In this document: positions 19,773-28,866 of the stretch, one piece after another
Position numbering within the stretch: the stretch's first letter is position 1
Layout: each line of letters starts with the position of its first letter
DNA from: Muricoccus roseus
Lineage (GTDB): Bacteria; Pseudomonadota; Alphaproteobacteria; Acetobacterales; Acetobacteraceae
Direction of reading: 5' to 3'
Length of the DNA: 64,000 nucleotides
Assembly (NCBI RefSeq): GCF_900141905.1
Contig: NZ_FQZF01000013.1
Coordinates: forward strand, 62,001 to 126,000
The notes under the pieces: model-generated
Told to the model about the DNA's origin: nothing
What the model saw: the letters and a program-made list of their open reading frames with translations, nothing else
Database searches by the model: none
Made by a program: the position numbers and the translations under genes

Positions 19773-20458
19773 TGACCCATCTCCCGCGACCAGTTGATGG
19801 CGTTGACGTAGATCCCAAGCGGATTGGCCCGCAGCCGCTCTGCGTCGCGCGGGGGTTGGATCACGATGGTCAGGATGGCTGTCCAGCGCTGTGTCGTGGA
19901 GAGCTGGCCGTTCTCGTACTGGCGTTCGGTCCAGGCAACGCGGAAGCTGTCAGGCGACGCGCGGATCACGCTCGACACTTCGACCGACACCTGCTGCTTC
20001 CCGACGCGGGTGAACGGATCGTTGGCGCTGGCGAAGTCATTGAGGGCCGCCGCGCCGCGATCGGTCGTGAACTCGTAGGCGCGCAGCCAATTCTGCCGCA
20101 CGACTATGGCGTCGGCCGGGATCGAGCGGACCTGCTCGATGAACCGCGCCAGATGCCAGGCCACCTGCGGGTCGGTTGGGCGGTAGTCGGCCTGCGCTGG
20201 CGCGACCGCCTGCGCCTGGCCGAGATTGTCGACCTGCACCACCCACGGGACGATGGTCCCTCGCGCCGACTGCCAGACCAGCGCGGCAGCGAAGCCGGCG
20301 GAGAGGATCAGGCAGCCGAAGGCCATGAGCCGCCAGTTTCGGGCCTGGACACGCGCTGAGCCGATTCGATCATCCCAGATCTGCGCCGCGCGCTGATACG
20401 GCGTCTCGGGCTCGGGCGTCTTTCCATAGTGGGTTGCGGGTCGCTTGAAGAAGCTCAT
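19769..20458 (-). CDS. trbF: conjugal transfer protein TrbF (VirB8-like)
   Basis: The ATG at 20458 gives a 229-residue protein starting MSFFKRPATHYGKTPEPETP, the usual TrbF start. One membrane helix follows (LMAFGCLILSAGFAAALVW), then a periplasmic VirB8 domain (AFIEQVRSIPADAIVVRQNW region; FRVAWTERQYENG). VirB8 proteins organise the inner-membrane complex. It overlaps trbL by 4 nt. Confidence 0.94.
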   Translation of the reverse strand: MSFFKRPATHYGKTPEPETPYQRAAQIWDDRIGSARVQARNWRLMAFGCLILSAGFAAALVWQSARGTIVPWVVQVDNLGQAQAVAPAQADYRPTDPQVAWHLARFIEQVRSIPADAIVVRQNWLRAYEFTTDRGAAALNDFASANDPFTRVGKQQVSVEVSSVIRASPDSFRVAWTERQYENGQLSTTQRWTAILTIVIQPPRDAERLRANPLGIYVNAINWSREMGQ

Positions 20459-21804
20459 GTGCGGTCGCCTCCGGAGAGATTGATGGAAGAGCCGCCGCCG
20501 TGGCTGTCGCCCGATCGGATCGCGTGTGCCGCGAGTGTGACGCCGTGGCTCATGGTCTGCCCACGTCGCATGCGCTGCGCCCAAGCCGGCGGGCTGGCGG
20601 CAGAGCCTGTGGCTGCCGGTGCGGCCGAACCGGCATCATTCGCGACCGTTCCCATGCTCGAGGAACCGCCGGTGGCTCCGAAGCCGCTTTTGACGCCGGC
20701 GGCGAAGCTCGAGCGAACGCTTTGCGCGGCCCGGCGCAGCGGAGAGGCTGCCGCGCCGCCGGCCGCTCGTGCGACGCCGCCGAGGCCCGACGCGACGCCG
20801 GCGGCGCCCGACTGGCCGAGGGAACCGAGACTGTAGGCAGCGGAGGCGGCTCCCGCCGCGGTGGCTCCACCGCGCACGGCGGCGGCGCCGCCGGAAATGG
20901 CGCTCGCGCCACCGCGCAAGGCGAGCCCGGCCGCGCCGCCGGCAGCCATGGCTGCGCCGCCCGCGACGAGGCCGGTGCCGATAGCGGAGCCTGCGCCCAG
21001 TTGCGGGCCGCCGGAAACGATGCCGTTGGCGATACCCGGACCGAAGATGCCGAGACCGAGAAGCGACAGCGCCGCCAATACGACGGCCATCGCGTCGTCG
21101 ATGGTCGGTGGTTGACCGCCGAATCCTGCTGTGAACTGACTGAACAGAGTCGAGCCGATGCCGATGATGACGGCGAGCACCAGTACCTTGATGCCAGACG
21201 AGATGACGTTGCCCAGCACGCGCTCGGCCATGAAGGCAGTCTTCCCGAACAGGCCGAACGGGATCAGGACGAAGCCGGCCAGCGTGGTCAGCTTGAATTC
21301 GATCAGCGTGATGAAGAGCTGGATGGCGAGGATGAAGAAGGCGAGCAGCACCAGCGCCCAGGCGAAGAGCAGGCAGGCGATCTGGATGAAGTTTTCGAAG
21401 AAGGCGATCCAGCCCATCAGGTTTGAGATGGATTCGAGCAGCGGCCTCGCCGCATCGAGACCCGTCTGCGCGACCCGGCCCGGGCGCATCAGGTCCTGGA
21501 TGGAAAACCCGGTGCCAGACGCCTGAAGTCCGAGGCCGGCGAAGCTTTCGAAGACGATCCGCGCGAGGTTGTTCCAGTTGCCGATGATGTAGGCGAAGAC
21601 GCCCACAAACAGCGTCTTCTTCACCAGACGCGCGATGATGTCGTCATCCGCGCCCCAGCTCCAGAACAGGGCGGCCAGCGTGACGTCGATGACGATCAGC
21701 GTCGTCGCGATGAACGCCACCTCGCCGCCGAGCAGGCCGAACCCGCTGTCGATGTAGGAGGTGAAGACTCCGAGGAAATTGTCGATGACGCCGCTTCCGC
21801 CCAT
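20455..21804 (-). CDS. trbL: conjugal transfer protein TrbL (VirB6-like)
   Basis: A 449-residue polytopic membrane protein. The start (GVIDNFLGVFTSYIDSGFGL) and the central hydrophobic helices (LLFAWALVLLAFFILAIQLF) match TrbL/VirB6, the channel component of the inner membrane. The C-terminal 150 residues are glycine/alanine/serine-rich (AGGAAMAAGGAAGLALRGGA) and probably disordered, as is common in this family. Confidence 0.94.
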   Translation of the reverse strand: MGGSGVIDNFLGVFTSYIDSGFGLLGGEVAFIATTLIVIDVTLAALFWSWGADDDIIARLVKKTLFVGVFAYIIGNWNNLARIVFESFAGLGLQASGTGFSIQDLMRPGRVAQTGLDAARPLLESISNLMGWIAFFENFIQIACLLFAWALVLLAFFILAIQLFITLIEFKLTTLAGFVLIPFGLFGKTAFMAERVLGNVISSGIKVLVLAVIIGIGSTLFSQFTAGFGGQPPTIDDAMAVVLAALSLLGLGIFGPGIANGIVSGGPQLGAGSAIGTGLVAGGAAMAAGGAAGLALRGGASAISGGAAAVRGGATAAGAASAAYSLGSLGQSGAAGVASGLGGVARAAGGAAASPLRRAAQSVRSSFAAGVKSGFGATGGSSSMGTVANDAGSAAPAATGSAASPPAWAQRMRRGQTMSHGVTLAAHAIRSGDSHGGGSSINLSGGDRT

Positions 21805-21807
21805 GGC

Positions 21808-22089
21808 TCACCGCCCTTCGTCGGCGCGTCGCGGCGCGGTGCGGGTGCCAAGGAAACGGTCGCGGGTTTCGGCCCAGATGCGCAGACACTCGCTGTCTCT
21901 GGCGGCGGCTTCCCCCATCTGCTGGCACCGACGCTGGCCCTCGCGCAGCGGGTCCGGCGGCGCCTCAAGCACGGGCGTCGGCCGAGCCGCTGGCCTTTCC
22001 TCTTTCCGGGTCATCTCGATCGCCGTTGCCGTGATTGCGACGGAGACGAAGATGATTGCGCCCACGCGGGCCAGCGTCTTGCCGTCCAT
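21808..22089 (-). CDS. trbK: putative entry-exclusion protein TrbK (alternate type)
   Basis: A 93-residue protein between trbJ and trbL, 3 bp before trbL. It has one N-terminal membrane helix (VGAIIFVSVAITATAIEM), a proline-rich spacer and the CQQMGEAAARDSECLRIWAE segment with two cysteines seen in the alternate TrbK family. Such proteins block redundant entry of related elements; position and topology support the call. Confidence 0.82.
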   Translation of the reverse strand: MDGKTLARVGAIIFVSVAITATAIEMTRKEERPAARPTPVLEAPPDPLREGQRRCQQMGEAAARDSECLRIWAETRDRFLGTRTAPRRADEGR

Positions 22090-22099
22090 CCTGCTGTCC

Positions 22100-22861
22100 T
22101 CAGTTGCCGTTCGGGAACATCCGGGCGTTGCCGGGCTGATAGCCGGAGCCGGGCGTCAAGAACCGGCGGCGCTGTTCACGGCCTTGTTCGGCGGCTGCGG
22201 CTCGTTCGGCATCGACAAGCGCCTGCGCTCGGCCGTTCGCAGCGACCACAGCGACCAGGTCTGCGAGTTGCTGCGCCTGCAATGCGAGCAACTGGTTGCC
22301 GGCTTGGGTTGCCTGAAGCGCGCCGGTCGCACCCTGGCTCTGCCCGACCAGACCCGCCATCTCGGCGCGGTTGGTGTCGATATTGCCGACCACACCGGCC
22401 TGCACGCGAAGCGCGTCCTGAAGGCCGCCGACCGTGTTCTGCCAGCGCGATCGTGCATCGGAGACGAGACGCTGATCCGAAGTCGACAGCGAGATGTTGC
22501 TGTACTGGCTCTGAAAGGCTTGGTCGATCTGCTGCACGTCGAAGGCGATGCGCTGTGCCTGACCCAGAAGCGCTTGCGTACGCTGCACCGATTGCTGGAG
22601 CTGCTGAAGCGAGGAATAGGGCAGGCTCGCAAGATTGCGGGCCTGGTTGATCAGCATCTGCGCTTCGTTCTGGAGGCTCTGGATCTGGTTGTTGATCTGC
22701 TCGAGCGCCCGCGCGGCCGATAGGACATTCTGGACGTAGTTGGTCGGATCATAAACGACCCACTGCGCCGCTGCCGGGGTCACGAACACGGGCGAGAAGG
22801 TGACGGGCAGCGACAGGATGGTTGCGGCGAACAGCGCCGCGCGAGAGCGTCGGATCATCAT
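22100..22861 (-). CDS. trbJ: conjugal transfer protein TrbJ (VirB5-like)
   Basis: The start MMIRRSRAALFAATILSLPV gives a signal peptide ending near VTPAAAQ, then the conserved WVVYDPTNYVQNVLSAARAL. The mature protein is a long glutamine-rich helical region (QINNQIQSLQNEAQMLINQA) typical of TrbJ/VirB5, a minor pilus-tip component. The ATGATG start overlaps the trbE stop. A longer frame to 22909 is rejected because it overlaps trbE. Confidence 0.93.
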   Translation of the reverse strand: MMIRRSRAALFAATILSLPVTFSPVFVTPAAAQWVVYDPTNYVQNVLSAARALEQINNQIQSLQNEAQMLINQARNLASLPYSSLQQLQQSVQRTQALLGQAQRIAFDVQQIDQAFQSQYSNISLSTSDQRLVSDARSRWQNTVGGLQDALRVQAGVVGNIDTNRAEMAGLVGQSQGATGALQATQAGNQLLALQAQQLADLVAVVAANGRAQALVDAERAAAAEQGREQRRRFLTPGSGYQPGNARMFPNGN

Positions 22862-25296
22862 GGCGTGGGCTCCAGGTTGGTGAGATCGGGGATGAGGTCG
22901 GCGGCCCATCCGACATCGCGGGCGCGCAGCCAGGCGGACAGGAAGCCGTCGCGGCCATGCTCGGCGAGGATCGCCTCGATGGCGGCCTGATCAGTTTTCG
23001 AGGATGCCGCGCAGAGCGCGAGGGCGACTTCGGAGAGCCCCAGCTCGAACAGCCGGTTGCCGCGCCGCGACTGGCAGTAATAGTCGCGCTTGGGTGTGGC
23101 CCGGCTGAGGATCTCGATCTGGCGGTCGTTCAAGCCGAAGCGCCGGTAGATCGTGGTGATCTGGGGTTCGATCGCGCGTTCGTTCGGCAGCAAAAGGCGC
23201 GTCTGGCAGCTTTCGATGATGGCCGGAGCGATCGCGCTCCCATCGATGTCGGCCAGCGATTGCGTGGCGAAGACGACCGACGCGTTCTTCTTGCGCAGCG
23301 TCTTCAGCCATTCGCGCAGTTGCGCCGCGAAGCCGTCATCGTCCAGCGCGAGCCAGCCTTCGTCGACGATCAGGAGCGTGGGCCGCCCGTCCAGACGGTC
23401 GCCGATCCGATGGAAGAGATAGGCGAGCACCGCCGGCGCCGCGCCGCCGCCGATCAGCCCCTCGGTTTCAAAGGCCTGGACCGCAGCTTCCCCTAGCTGC
23501 TCGCCTTCGGCGTCCAGCAGCCGTCCGTAGGCACCGCCCACGCAAAAGGGTCGCAGCGCTTGCTTGAGATCGTTCGACTGGAGGAGGACGGCGAGGCCTG
23601 TCAGCGTGCGCTCAGGGATCGGCGCGGACGCCAGCGAGGTCAGCGCCGTCCAGAGATGTTCTTTCACTTCCGGCGTTATCGTGACGCCCTCGCGGGCAAG
23701 CATGGCGGCAATCCAGTCGGCTGCCCAGGCACGCTCATGGGTCTCGTGAACGCGCGCGAGTGGTTGGAGGGACACAGAGGACGCGGCGCCGTCCGTCAGG
23801 CTGCCGCCGAGGTCGTGCCAATCGCCCCCCATGGCGAGCGCGGCTGCGCGGATCGAGCCGCCAAAGTCGAAGGCGAAGACTTGGGCGTCCGGATAGCGCC
23901 GGAACTGAAGCGCGATAAGCGCGAGCAGGACGGACTTGCCTGCACCTGTCGGCCCGACGACAAGTGTGTGGCCGACGTCGCCGACATGCAGCGAAAAGCG
24001 GAAAGGCGTGCTGCCTTCGGTCTTGCCGTAGAGCAGCGGCGGCGCTCCGAAATGCTCGTCCCGTTCCGGCCCGGCCCAGACCGCCGAGAGCGGAATCATG
24101 TGGGCGAGGTTCAGGGTGGAGATCGGTGGCTGGCGGACGTTGGCGTAGACATGGCCGGGCAGCGAACCGAGCCAGGCATCGACGGCATTGATGGTCTCGG
24201 ACATCGCGGTGAAGTCGCGGCCCTGGATCACCTTTTCCACGAGGCGCAGTTTCTCGTCGGCGGTGCGCGGATCGGTATCCCAAACAGTGACGGTGGCGGT
24301 CACATAGGCCTGACCGGCATAGTCGGCGCCAAGCTCCTGCAAGGCCATGTCGGCATCGGCCGCCTTGTTCGCAGCGTCCGTATCGACAAGCGCGGAGGCC
24401 TCGTTGGTCATTACCTCCTTCAGGATTGCGGCGATCGACTTGCGCTTGGCGAACCACTGCCGCCGGATGCGCGTCAGCAGTTTCGTGGCGTCCGTCTTGT
24501 CGAGGAGGATCGCCCGCGTGGACCAGCGATAGGGAAAGGCGAGCCGGTTGAGATCGTCGAAAATCCCTGGCGTCGTCGCGGTCGGAAAGCCGTTGATCGT
24601 CAGTACGCGCAGATGAGCGGCGCCGAGCCGCGGCTCGAGGCCGCCGGTCAGTGGCTCATCGGCGAGAAGCGCATCGAGGTAGATCGGTGTTTCGGGTACG
24701 CGGACGCGGTGGCGCTTCGTGGAGACGGTCGAGTGCAGGTAGGTCAGGGTCTCGCCGTCATCGAGCCACCGGCATTCCGGCATGAACCCGTCGACGAGCT
24801 GGAGGACGCGGTTTGTGCGGTCAATGAAGGCCGCGAGGGCTTCATGGGGATCGACGCCGGACTGTTGGCGACCCTCGTAGAGCCAGGTCTCCGCCCGCGC
24901 GGCGTCCTCGGCAGGCGGGAGATAGAGAAAGGTCAAGAAGTAGCTTGACTCGTAATGCGCGTCCGCTTCCTCGAAGTCGGCCTTGCGCTCCGCATCAACG
25001 AGGGCGGAGGCGGCGTCCGCGAAGCGGCTTGCCGGATAGGAGGCGGCTTCGTGGCGCTGCGCTTCTACGAAGATCGCCCAGCCCGAGCCCAGACGCCGGA
25101 AGGCGTTGTTGAGGCGACTGGCGACGGCCACTAGTTCAGCGGCCACAGCTGAGTCGAGATCGGGACCACGAAAACGCGCGGTGCGCTGGAAGCTGCCATC
25201 CTTGTTGAGCACGACCCCTTCGCCGACCAGCGCCGCCCAGGGCAGGAAATCAGCGAGGCGGGTCGCGGTGCGGCGATACTCGGCGAGGTTTATCAT
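22858..25296 (-). CDS. trbE: conjugal transfer ATPase TrbE (VirB4-like)
   Basis: The ATG at 25296 (MINLAEYRRTATRLADFLPW) has GAGG seven bases upstream and is preferred to a TTG at 25302. The 812-residue protein carries Walker A (VVGPTGAGKSVLLAL, near residue 447) and Walker B (LLIVDEGWLALDDD). VirB4 ATPases drive pilus assembly and substrate transfer at the inner membrane. It is the largest gene of the operon and full length. Confidence 0.96.
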   Translation of the reverse strand: MINLAEYRRTATRLADFLPWAALVGEGVVLNKDGSFQRTARFRGPDLDSAVAAELVAVASRLNNAFRRLGSGWAIFVEAQRHEAASYPASRFADAASALVDAERKADFEEADAHYESSYFLTFLYLPPAEDAARAETWLYEGRQQSGVDPHEALAAFIDRTNRVLQLVDGFMPECRWLDDGETLTYLHSTVSTKRHRVRVPETPIYLDALLADEPLTGGLEPRLGAAHLRVLTINGFPTATTPGIFDDLNRLAFPYRWSTRAILLDKTDATKLLTRIRRQWFAKRKSIAAILKEVMTNEASALVDTDAANKAADADMALQELGADYAGQAYVTATVTVWDTDPRTADEKLRLVEKVIQGRDFTAMSETINAVDAWLGSLPGHVYANVRQPPISTLNLAHMIPLSAVWAGPERDEHFGAPPLLYGKTEGSTPFRFSLHVGDVGHTLVVGPTGAGKSVLLALIALQFRRYPDAQVFAFDFGGSIRAAALAMGGDWHDLGGSLTDGAASSVSLQPLARVHETHERAWAADWIAAMLAREGVTITPEVKEHLWTALTSLASAPIPERTLTGLAVLLQSNDLKQALRPFCVGGAYGRLLDAEGEQLGEAAVQAFETEGLIGGGAAPAVLAYLFHRIGDRLDGRPTLLIVDEGWLALDDDGFAAQLREWLKTLRKKNASVVFATQSLADIDGSAIAPAIIESCQTRLLLPNERAIEPQITTIYRRFGLNDRQIEILSRATPKRDYYCQSRRGNRLFELGLSEVALALCAASSKTDQAAIEAILAEHGRDGFLSAWLRARDVGWAADLIPDLTNLEPTP

Positions 25297-25305
25297 GGCC
25301 AAGCC

Positions 25306-25587
25306 TCAGACCGTGAGATGGCCAGGAATGCGCATATGCCTGCGGCCGACTTCGACAAATAGCGGATCGCGCTTTGCTGCCCAAACGGCAGCGAAATGGC
25401 CGATCGCCCAGATGAGGAGACCGACCAGCCACAGCCGCAAGCCGAGACCGACAGCGCCGGCGAGTGTGCCGTTCATGATGGCGATGCTGCGCGGTGCACC
25501 GCCCAGCAGGATATGCTCGGTCAGCGCGCGGTGGACCGGAACCGAGAAGCCCGCGACTTCATCGGGATGATGCAGGAGGCCCGCCAT
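25306..25587 (-). CDS. trbD: conjugal transfer protein TrbD (VirB3-like)
   Basis: A 93-residue inner-membrane protein. FSVPVHRALTEHILLGGAPR followed by a two-helix hydrophobic stretch (LWLVGLLIWAIGHFAAVWA) is the TrbD/VirB3 pattern. Its ATG shares one base with the trbC stop (TGATG), so the two are translationally coupled. Confidence 0.93.
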   Translation of the reverse strand: MAGLLHHPDEVAGFSVPVHRALTEHILLGGAPRSIAIMNGTLAGAVGLGLRLWLVGLLIWAIGHFAAVWAAKRDPLFVEVGRRHMRIPGHLTV

Positions 25588-25919
25588 CAGACGAGCGCCC
25601 CGCCGCCGAACGAGAAGAACGACAGGAAGAAGCTGGACGCCGCGAAGGCGATCGACAGGCCGAAGACGATCTGGATGAGGCGCCGAAATCCTCCGCTCGT
25701 GTCGCCGAACGCCAGCGTCAGGCCGGTGACGATGATGATGATCACCGCGATGATCTTGGCGACCGGTCCCTCGATCGACTGGAGGATGGACTGCAGCGGC
25801 GCTTCCCAGGGCATCGAGGAGCCAGATGCGTGGGCGGCGGGCGCCAGAAGAAAGCTCAGGGTCAGCGCCGTGGCGGCGGTTGCGAGGCGCTGACGGCCGC
25901 GCGCGATATGTCGGATCAT
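25587..25919 (-). CDS. trbC: conjugal transfer pilin TrbC (VirB2-like)
   Basis: A 110-residue prepilin: signal peptide (ATALTLSFLLAPAAHASG), then two hydrophobic helices (IIAVIIIIVTGLTLAFGD and LIQIVFGLSIAFAASSFF) separated by a short charged loop. This is the VirB2 major-pilin layout, with a signal cleavage site near AHA-SG. IncP TrbC is processed and cyclised by TraF, and an S26 TraF-like peptidase is encoded at 39512-40108. It overlaps trbB by 4 nt. Confidence 0.94.
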   Translation of the reverse strand: MIRHIARGRQRLATAATALTLSFLLAPAAHASGSSMPWEAPLQSILQSIEGPVAKIIAVIIIIVTGLTLAFGDTSGGFRRLIQIVFGLSIAFAASSFFLSFFSFGGGALV

Positions 25920-26905
25920 GCGGGTTCTCCTTGTGGGTCGGGAGGCTGGGTTGCGGGGGAAAGGCGGTAGTCGATGTCCGTCCCGAGCCCTTCGACGCGG
26001 GCGAGTTCGACGAGACGCCGCGCAGCGCCGCGGCCGGAGAGCACGGCCACCAGATCGATGGTCTCGGCGATCAGCGCCCGGGGGACGGTGACGACAGCTT
26101 CCTGGATGAGCTGCTCGAGGCGGCGCAGCGCGCCGAGCGCGGTGCCCGCGTGGATCGTGCCGATCCCGCCAGGATGGCCGGTGCCCCAGGCCTTCAGGAG
26201 ATCGAGCGCCTCAGACCCACGCACCTCGCCGATCGGGATCCGATCCGGCCGCAGCCGCAGCGAGGAGCGCACCAGGTCGGACAGGGTCGCGACGCCGTCC
26301 TTGGTGCGCATGGCGATGATGTTCTGCGCCCGGCATTGCAGCTCGCGGGTGTCTTCGATGACGATGACGCGGTCGGTTGTCTTCGCGACCTCCGCCAGCA
26401 GGGCATTGGTCAGCGTGGTCTTGCCGGTGCTGGTTCCGCCGGCGACGAGGATGTTGGCGCGCGCTGCGACCGCCTGCCGGAGGATGGCGGCGTGGTCGGC
26501 CGTCATGATGCTCGCGGCGACATAGTCGTCGAGCGTGAAGACGGCGACGGCAGGCTTGCGAATCGCAAAGACCGGAGCCGTCACGACAGGCGGCAGCAGG
26601 CCTTCGAAGCGCTCGCCGGTTTCGGGCAGTTCGGCCGAGACACGCGGCCGACGGTCATGCACCTCGGCGCCGACATGATGGGCGACGAGGCGGACGATGC
26701 GTTCGCCATCGGCCGCCGAAAGTCGTTCCCCCGTATCGGACAGGCCGTCAGAGAGCCGGTCGACCCAGAGCCGCCCATCGGGGTTGAGCATGACCTCGAC
26801 AATCGCGGGGTCTTCCAGGAATCGGGCGACCGCAGGCCCCAGCGCGGTGCGCAGCATGCGTGCGCCGCGTGAAGCTGCTTCCGATAGCTGATGGTTGACC
26901 GCCAC
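25916..26905 (-). CDS. trbB: conjugal transfer ATPase TrbB (VirB11-like)
   Basis: A 329-residue hexameric-type ATPase beginning at GTG. Walker A is GGTSTGKTT (156-164), the Asp box is IEDTRELQ, and the His box region ([12 protein letters not shown]) is intact. VirB11 ATPases switch the system between pilus assembly and DNA transfer. It is the first gene of the trb operon. Its first 49 codons and leader are repeated at 28720-28990, beyond an inserted hipBA pair. Confidence 0.95.
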   Translation of the reverse strand: MAVNHQLSEAASRGARMLRTALGPAVARFLEDPAIVEVMLNPDGRLWVDRLSDGLSDTGERLSAADGERIVRLVAHHVGAEVHDRRPRVSAELPETGERFEGLLPPVVTAPVFAIRKPAVAVFTLDDYVAASIMTADHAAILRQAVAARANILVAGGTSTGKTTLTNALLAEVAKTTDRVIVIEDTRELQCRAQNIIAMRTKDGVATLSDLVRSSLRLRPDRIPIGEVRGSEALDLLKAWGTGHPGGIGTIHAGTALGALRRLEQLIQEAVVTVPRALIAETIDLVAVLSGRGAARRLVELARVEGLGTDIDYRLSPATQPPDPQGEPA

Positions 26906-27032
26906 GTCGTCCCCGTTCGCTTGCGGGCCCGCGCGACGCGCGGCCCTGGATCGGGGATGAGTAAGAAAGGCAGGAATTGGGGCGTTGCAACAACGCTCAG
27001 GGGGTCATCGTACTGTGGCGAAGAAAGACAGG
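26759..27032. repeat. direct repeat copy 1: trbB 5' end plus leader
   Basis: The stretch from codon 49 of trbB to the upstream leader (ending GAAAGACAGG) recurs in the same orientation at 28720-28990. By eye about 88-90 percent of bases agree, with a few small indels. The copies flank hipBA exactly: hipA stops two bases before the truncated trbB reading frame of copy 2. Confidence 0.9.
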
Positions 27033-27089
27033 CGATCGGCGGACCCGCGCAGAGCCACGGCAGCGTCTGAGGCTCCCGATCGGCGCGTT

Positions 27090-27202
27090 TTCCCGAGCGG
27101 GAATAATTCAGACCAAGGAGCTACCCCGAGGCGCAAGCTTTCCCGAGCGGGAAATTCTTATAGACATTCTTCGGAAATCCATGATACTTTCCCGTTCGGT
27201 AA
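27090..27202. promoter_or_regulatory. three HipB-type operators upstream of hipBA
   Basis: TTCCCGAGCGGGAA occurs at 27090-27103 and again, identical, at 27140-27153. A weaker copy, TTCCCGTTCGGTAA, is at 27189-27202, six bases before the hipB start. Each is a dyad (TTCCCG/CGGGAA) around two central bases. Centre spacings are 50 and 49 bp, close to five helical turns, so bound dimers would lie on one face. Autorepression by HipB through several spaced operators is the family rule. Confidence 0.8.
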
Positions 27203-27207
27203 ATATC

Positions 27208-27450
27208 ATGGCCAGACGCAACTTCACCACCGCCCAGATCGGCGACATTGTGCGAACCACCCGCAAGGCCGCTGGCCTGCGGCAGGACGAGCTTGCCGGC
27301 GCCGCTGGCGTCGGCCTGCGCTTCATCGTCGATCTCGAAGCGGGCAAGCCGACCGCACAGATCGGCAAGACGCTTCAGGTCCTGTCTGCGCTCGGATGTT
27401 CGCTCGATATCACACCGCCACCCGACCCCAAAGGAGCGCCGAAAGCATGA
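27208..27450 (+). CDS. hipB: HipB-type antitoxin, XRE-family HTH protein
   Basis: An 80-residue protein from the ATG at 27208 (MARRNFTTAQIGDIVRTTRK). The helix-turn-helix (GLRQDELAGAAGVGLRFIVD, then LEAGKPTAQIGKTLQVLSAL) is typical of HipB. It binds DNA as a dimer and neutralises HipA. The stop overlaps the hipA start by ATGA. The spaced dyads just upstream are its probable operators. The longer frame to 26977 runs through that operator region and is rejected. Confidence 0.9.
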   Translation: MARRNFTTAQIGDIVRTTRKAAGLRQDELAGAAGVGLRFIVDLEAGKPTAQIGKTLQVLSALGCSLDITPPPDPKGAPKA

Positions 27451-28715
27451 CGCGCACCCTCGATATCTGGTGGGACGGGCACCTGGTGGGCCAACTGACG
27501 CAGAACCAGCATGGTGAACTCGGCTTCGCCTATGCGCCGGAGTGGCTGAGCGATGAGGAGGCGCAGCCCTTGTCCGCCTCGCTGCCAAAGCGGGCAGAGC
27601 CGTTCACCCGTCGCGAATGCCGTCCGTTTTTCGGCGGCCTATTGCCGGAGGAAGGCCAGCGCGATGCGGCGGCTCAGGCACTCGGCGTGTCGCGCGCCAA
27701 TGATTTCGCCCTTCTCGATCGCCTCGGCGGGGATGTCGCGGGCGCGCTTCAGCTTCTGCCGCCCGGCAAAGCACCGACCACACCCGCCCTCGACCAGCAG
27801 CCAACGCCGCTTGACGATGCAGGGCTGATCCGGGTGCTGGATGCGCTGCCTGTCCGCCCGCTGCTCGCGGGCGAGGAAGGGCTGCGCCTTTCGCTCGCCG
27901 GCGCGCAATCGAAGGTGCCGGTGGTGCTGGTGGATGGGGCGGTAGCGCTGCCTGCGCCGGGCCAGCCGACCACGCATATTCTCAAGCCGCCGATTTCGCG
28001 CTTCACGGCCACGACCGAGAACGAGGCGTTCGTAATGCGCCTTGCCGCCGCAATCGGTCTCGATGTCGCGCCAGTCGAAGCGCGCACCGTGCAGGATCGA
28101 ACGCTTCTACTGGTCCAGCGCTATGACCGCGCCATCGGCGACGATGGCTTCGTGCGCCGGATCCATCAGGAGGATTTCTGCCAGGCGCTCGGCGTGCCAC
28201 CGGAGACCAAATACGCGAGCGAAGGCGGCCCGACCTTCAAGGATTGCTTCGCGCTGCTCCGCCGCGTCGCCGCAAGGCCCGCTGTCGATGTGCTGAAGCT
28301 TCTCGATGCGGTGATCTTCAATGTGATCGCCGGGAACGCCGACGCACACGGCAAGAACTTCTCGATTCTCTATGACGCCGAAGGTCCACGCCTCGCCCCG
28401 CTCTATGATTTGCTTGCGACTGTCGCCTATCCCGATCTCTCGCCGAAATTCGCCATGAAGATCGGAAAACGTGCAACGCTCGCGGAGCTGGATGCCAAAA
28501 GCTGGGCAGCGTTCGCGGCGGACGCGGGTCTCGGCCTGCCACTGATACGAAGGCGGGTTGCGGAGATCAGCAACAGGGTCCTTGAGAAAGCAGCCGCCGT
28601 CGCAGAGGAGCTTTCGCGTCCCGAGTTGGACCGTATGGCTATTGAGAAGTTTGCCGAAACGATCCGCGACCGCGCCGAGCGCTGCGCCTTGACGGTCGCG
28701 GGAGCCGTTCGGTGA
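27447..28715 (+). CDS. hipA: HipA-type Ser/Thr kinase toxin
   Basis: A 422-residue kinase with the HipA N-terminal domain (FFGGLLPEEGQRDAAAQALG), the SLAGAQSKVPVVL segment with the ATP-site lysine, THILKPP, and the catalytic/Mg site NVIAGNADAHGKNFSILYD. E. coli HipA phosphorylates glutamyl-tRNA synthetase, starving translation and causing persistence; the target here is unknown. Full length and apparently intact. It ends two bases before a duplicated fragment of trbB, so hipBA is an insertion that also makes loss of the element costly. Confidence 0.92.
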   Translation: MTRTLDIWWDGHLVGQLTQNQHGELGFAYAPEWLSDEEAQPLSASLPKRAEPFTRRECRPFFGGLLPEEGQRDAAAQALGVSRANDFALLDRLGGDVAGALQLLPPGKAPTTPALDQQPTPLDDAGLIRVLDALPVRPLLAGEEGLRLSLAGAQSKVPVVLVDGAVALPAPGQPTTHILKPPISRFTATTENEAFVMRLAAAIGLDVAPVEARTVQDRTLLLVQRYDRAIGDDGFVRRIHQEDFCQALGVPPETKYASEGGPTFKDCFALLRRVAARPAVDVLKLLDAVIFNVIAGNADAHGKNFSILYDAEGPRLAPLYDLLATVAYPDLSPKFAMKIGKRATLAELDAKSWAAFAADAGLGLPLIRRRVAEISNRVLEKAAAVAEELSRPELDRMAIEKFAETIRDRAERCALTVAGAVR

Positions 28716-28716
28716 A

Positions 28717-28866
28717 TTAGTCGACCCAGAGCCGCCAACCGGGGTTTAGCATCATCTCCACGATCGCGGGGTCTTCCAGGAATCGGGCGACCGCGGGTCC
28801 CAACGCGGTGCGCAACATACGTGCGCTGCGGGAGGCTGCTTCCGATTGCTGATCATTGACCGCCAC
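28717..28866 (-). pseudogene. trbB 5' remnant (49 codons)
   Basis: From the GTG at 28866 the frame reads as the trbB N-terminus with few changes (AVNDQQSEAASRSARMLRTA, then [20 protein letters not shown]) and stops after WVD at a TAA next to the hipA end. The complete trbB at 26905 has the ATPase motifs; this copy has none, so it is a scar of the insertion event. Confidence 0.9.

Noticed and set aside
18796-19818. N-terminal extension of trbI
   Set aside because: The open frame continues upstream through trbG, but the TrbI family starts at MSERDTP, in an ATGA overlap with the trbG stop.
23560-24948. 462-codon plus-strand frame opposite trbE
   Set aside because: Composition is typical of GC-rich antisense frames; trbE has clear Walker motifs.
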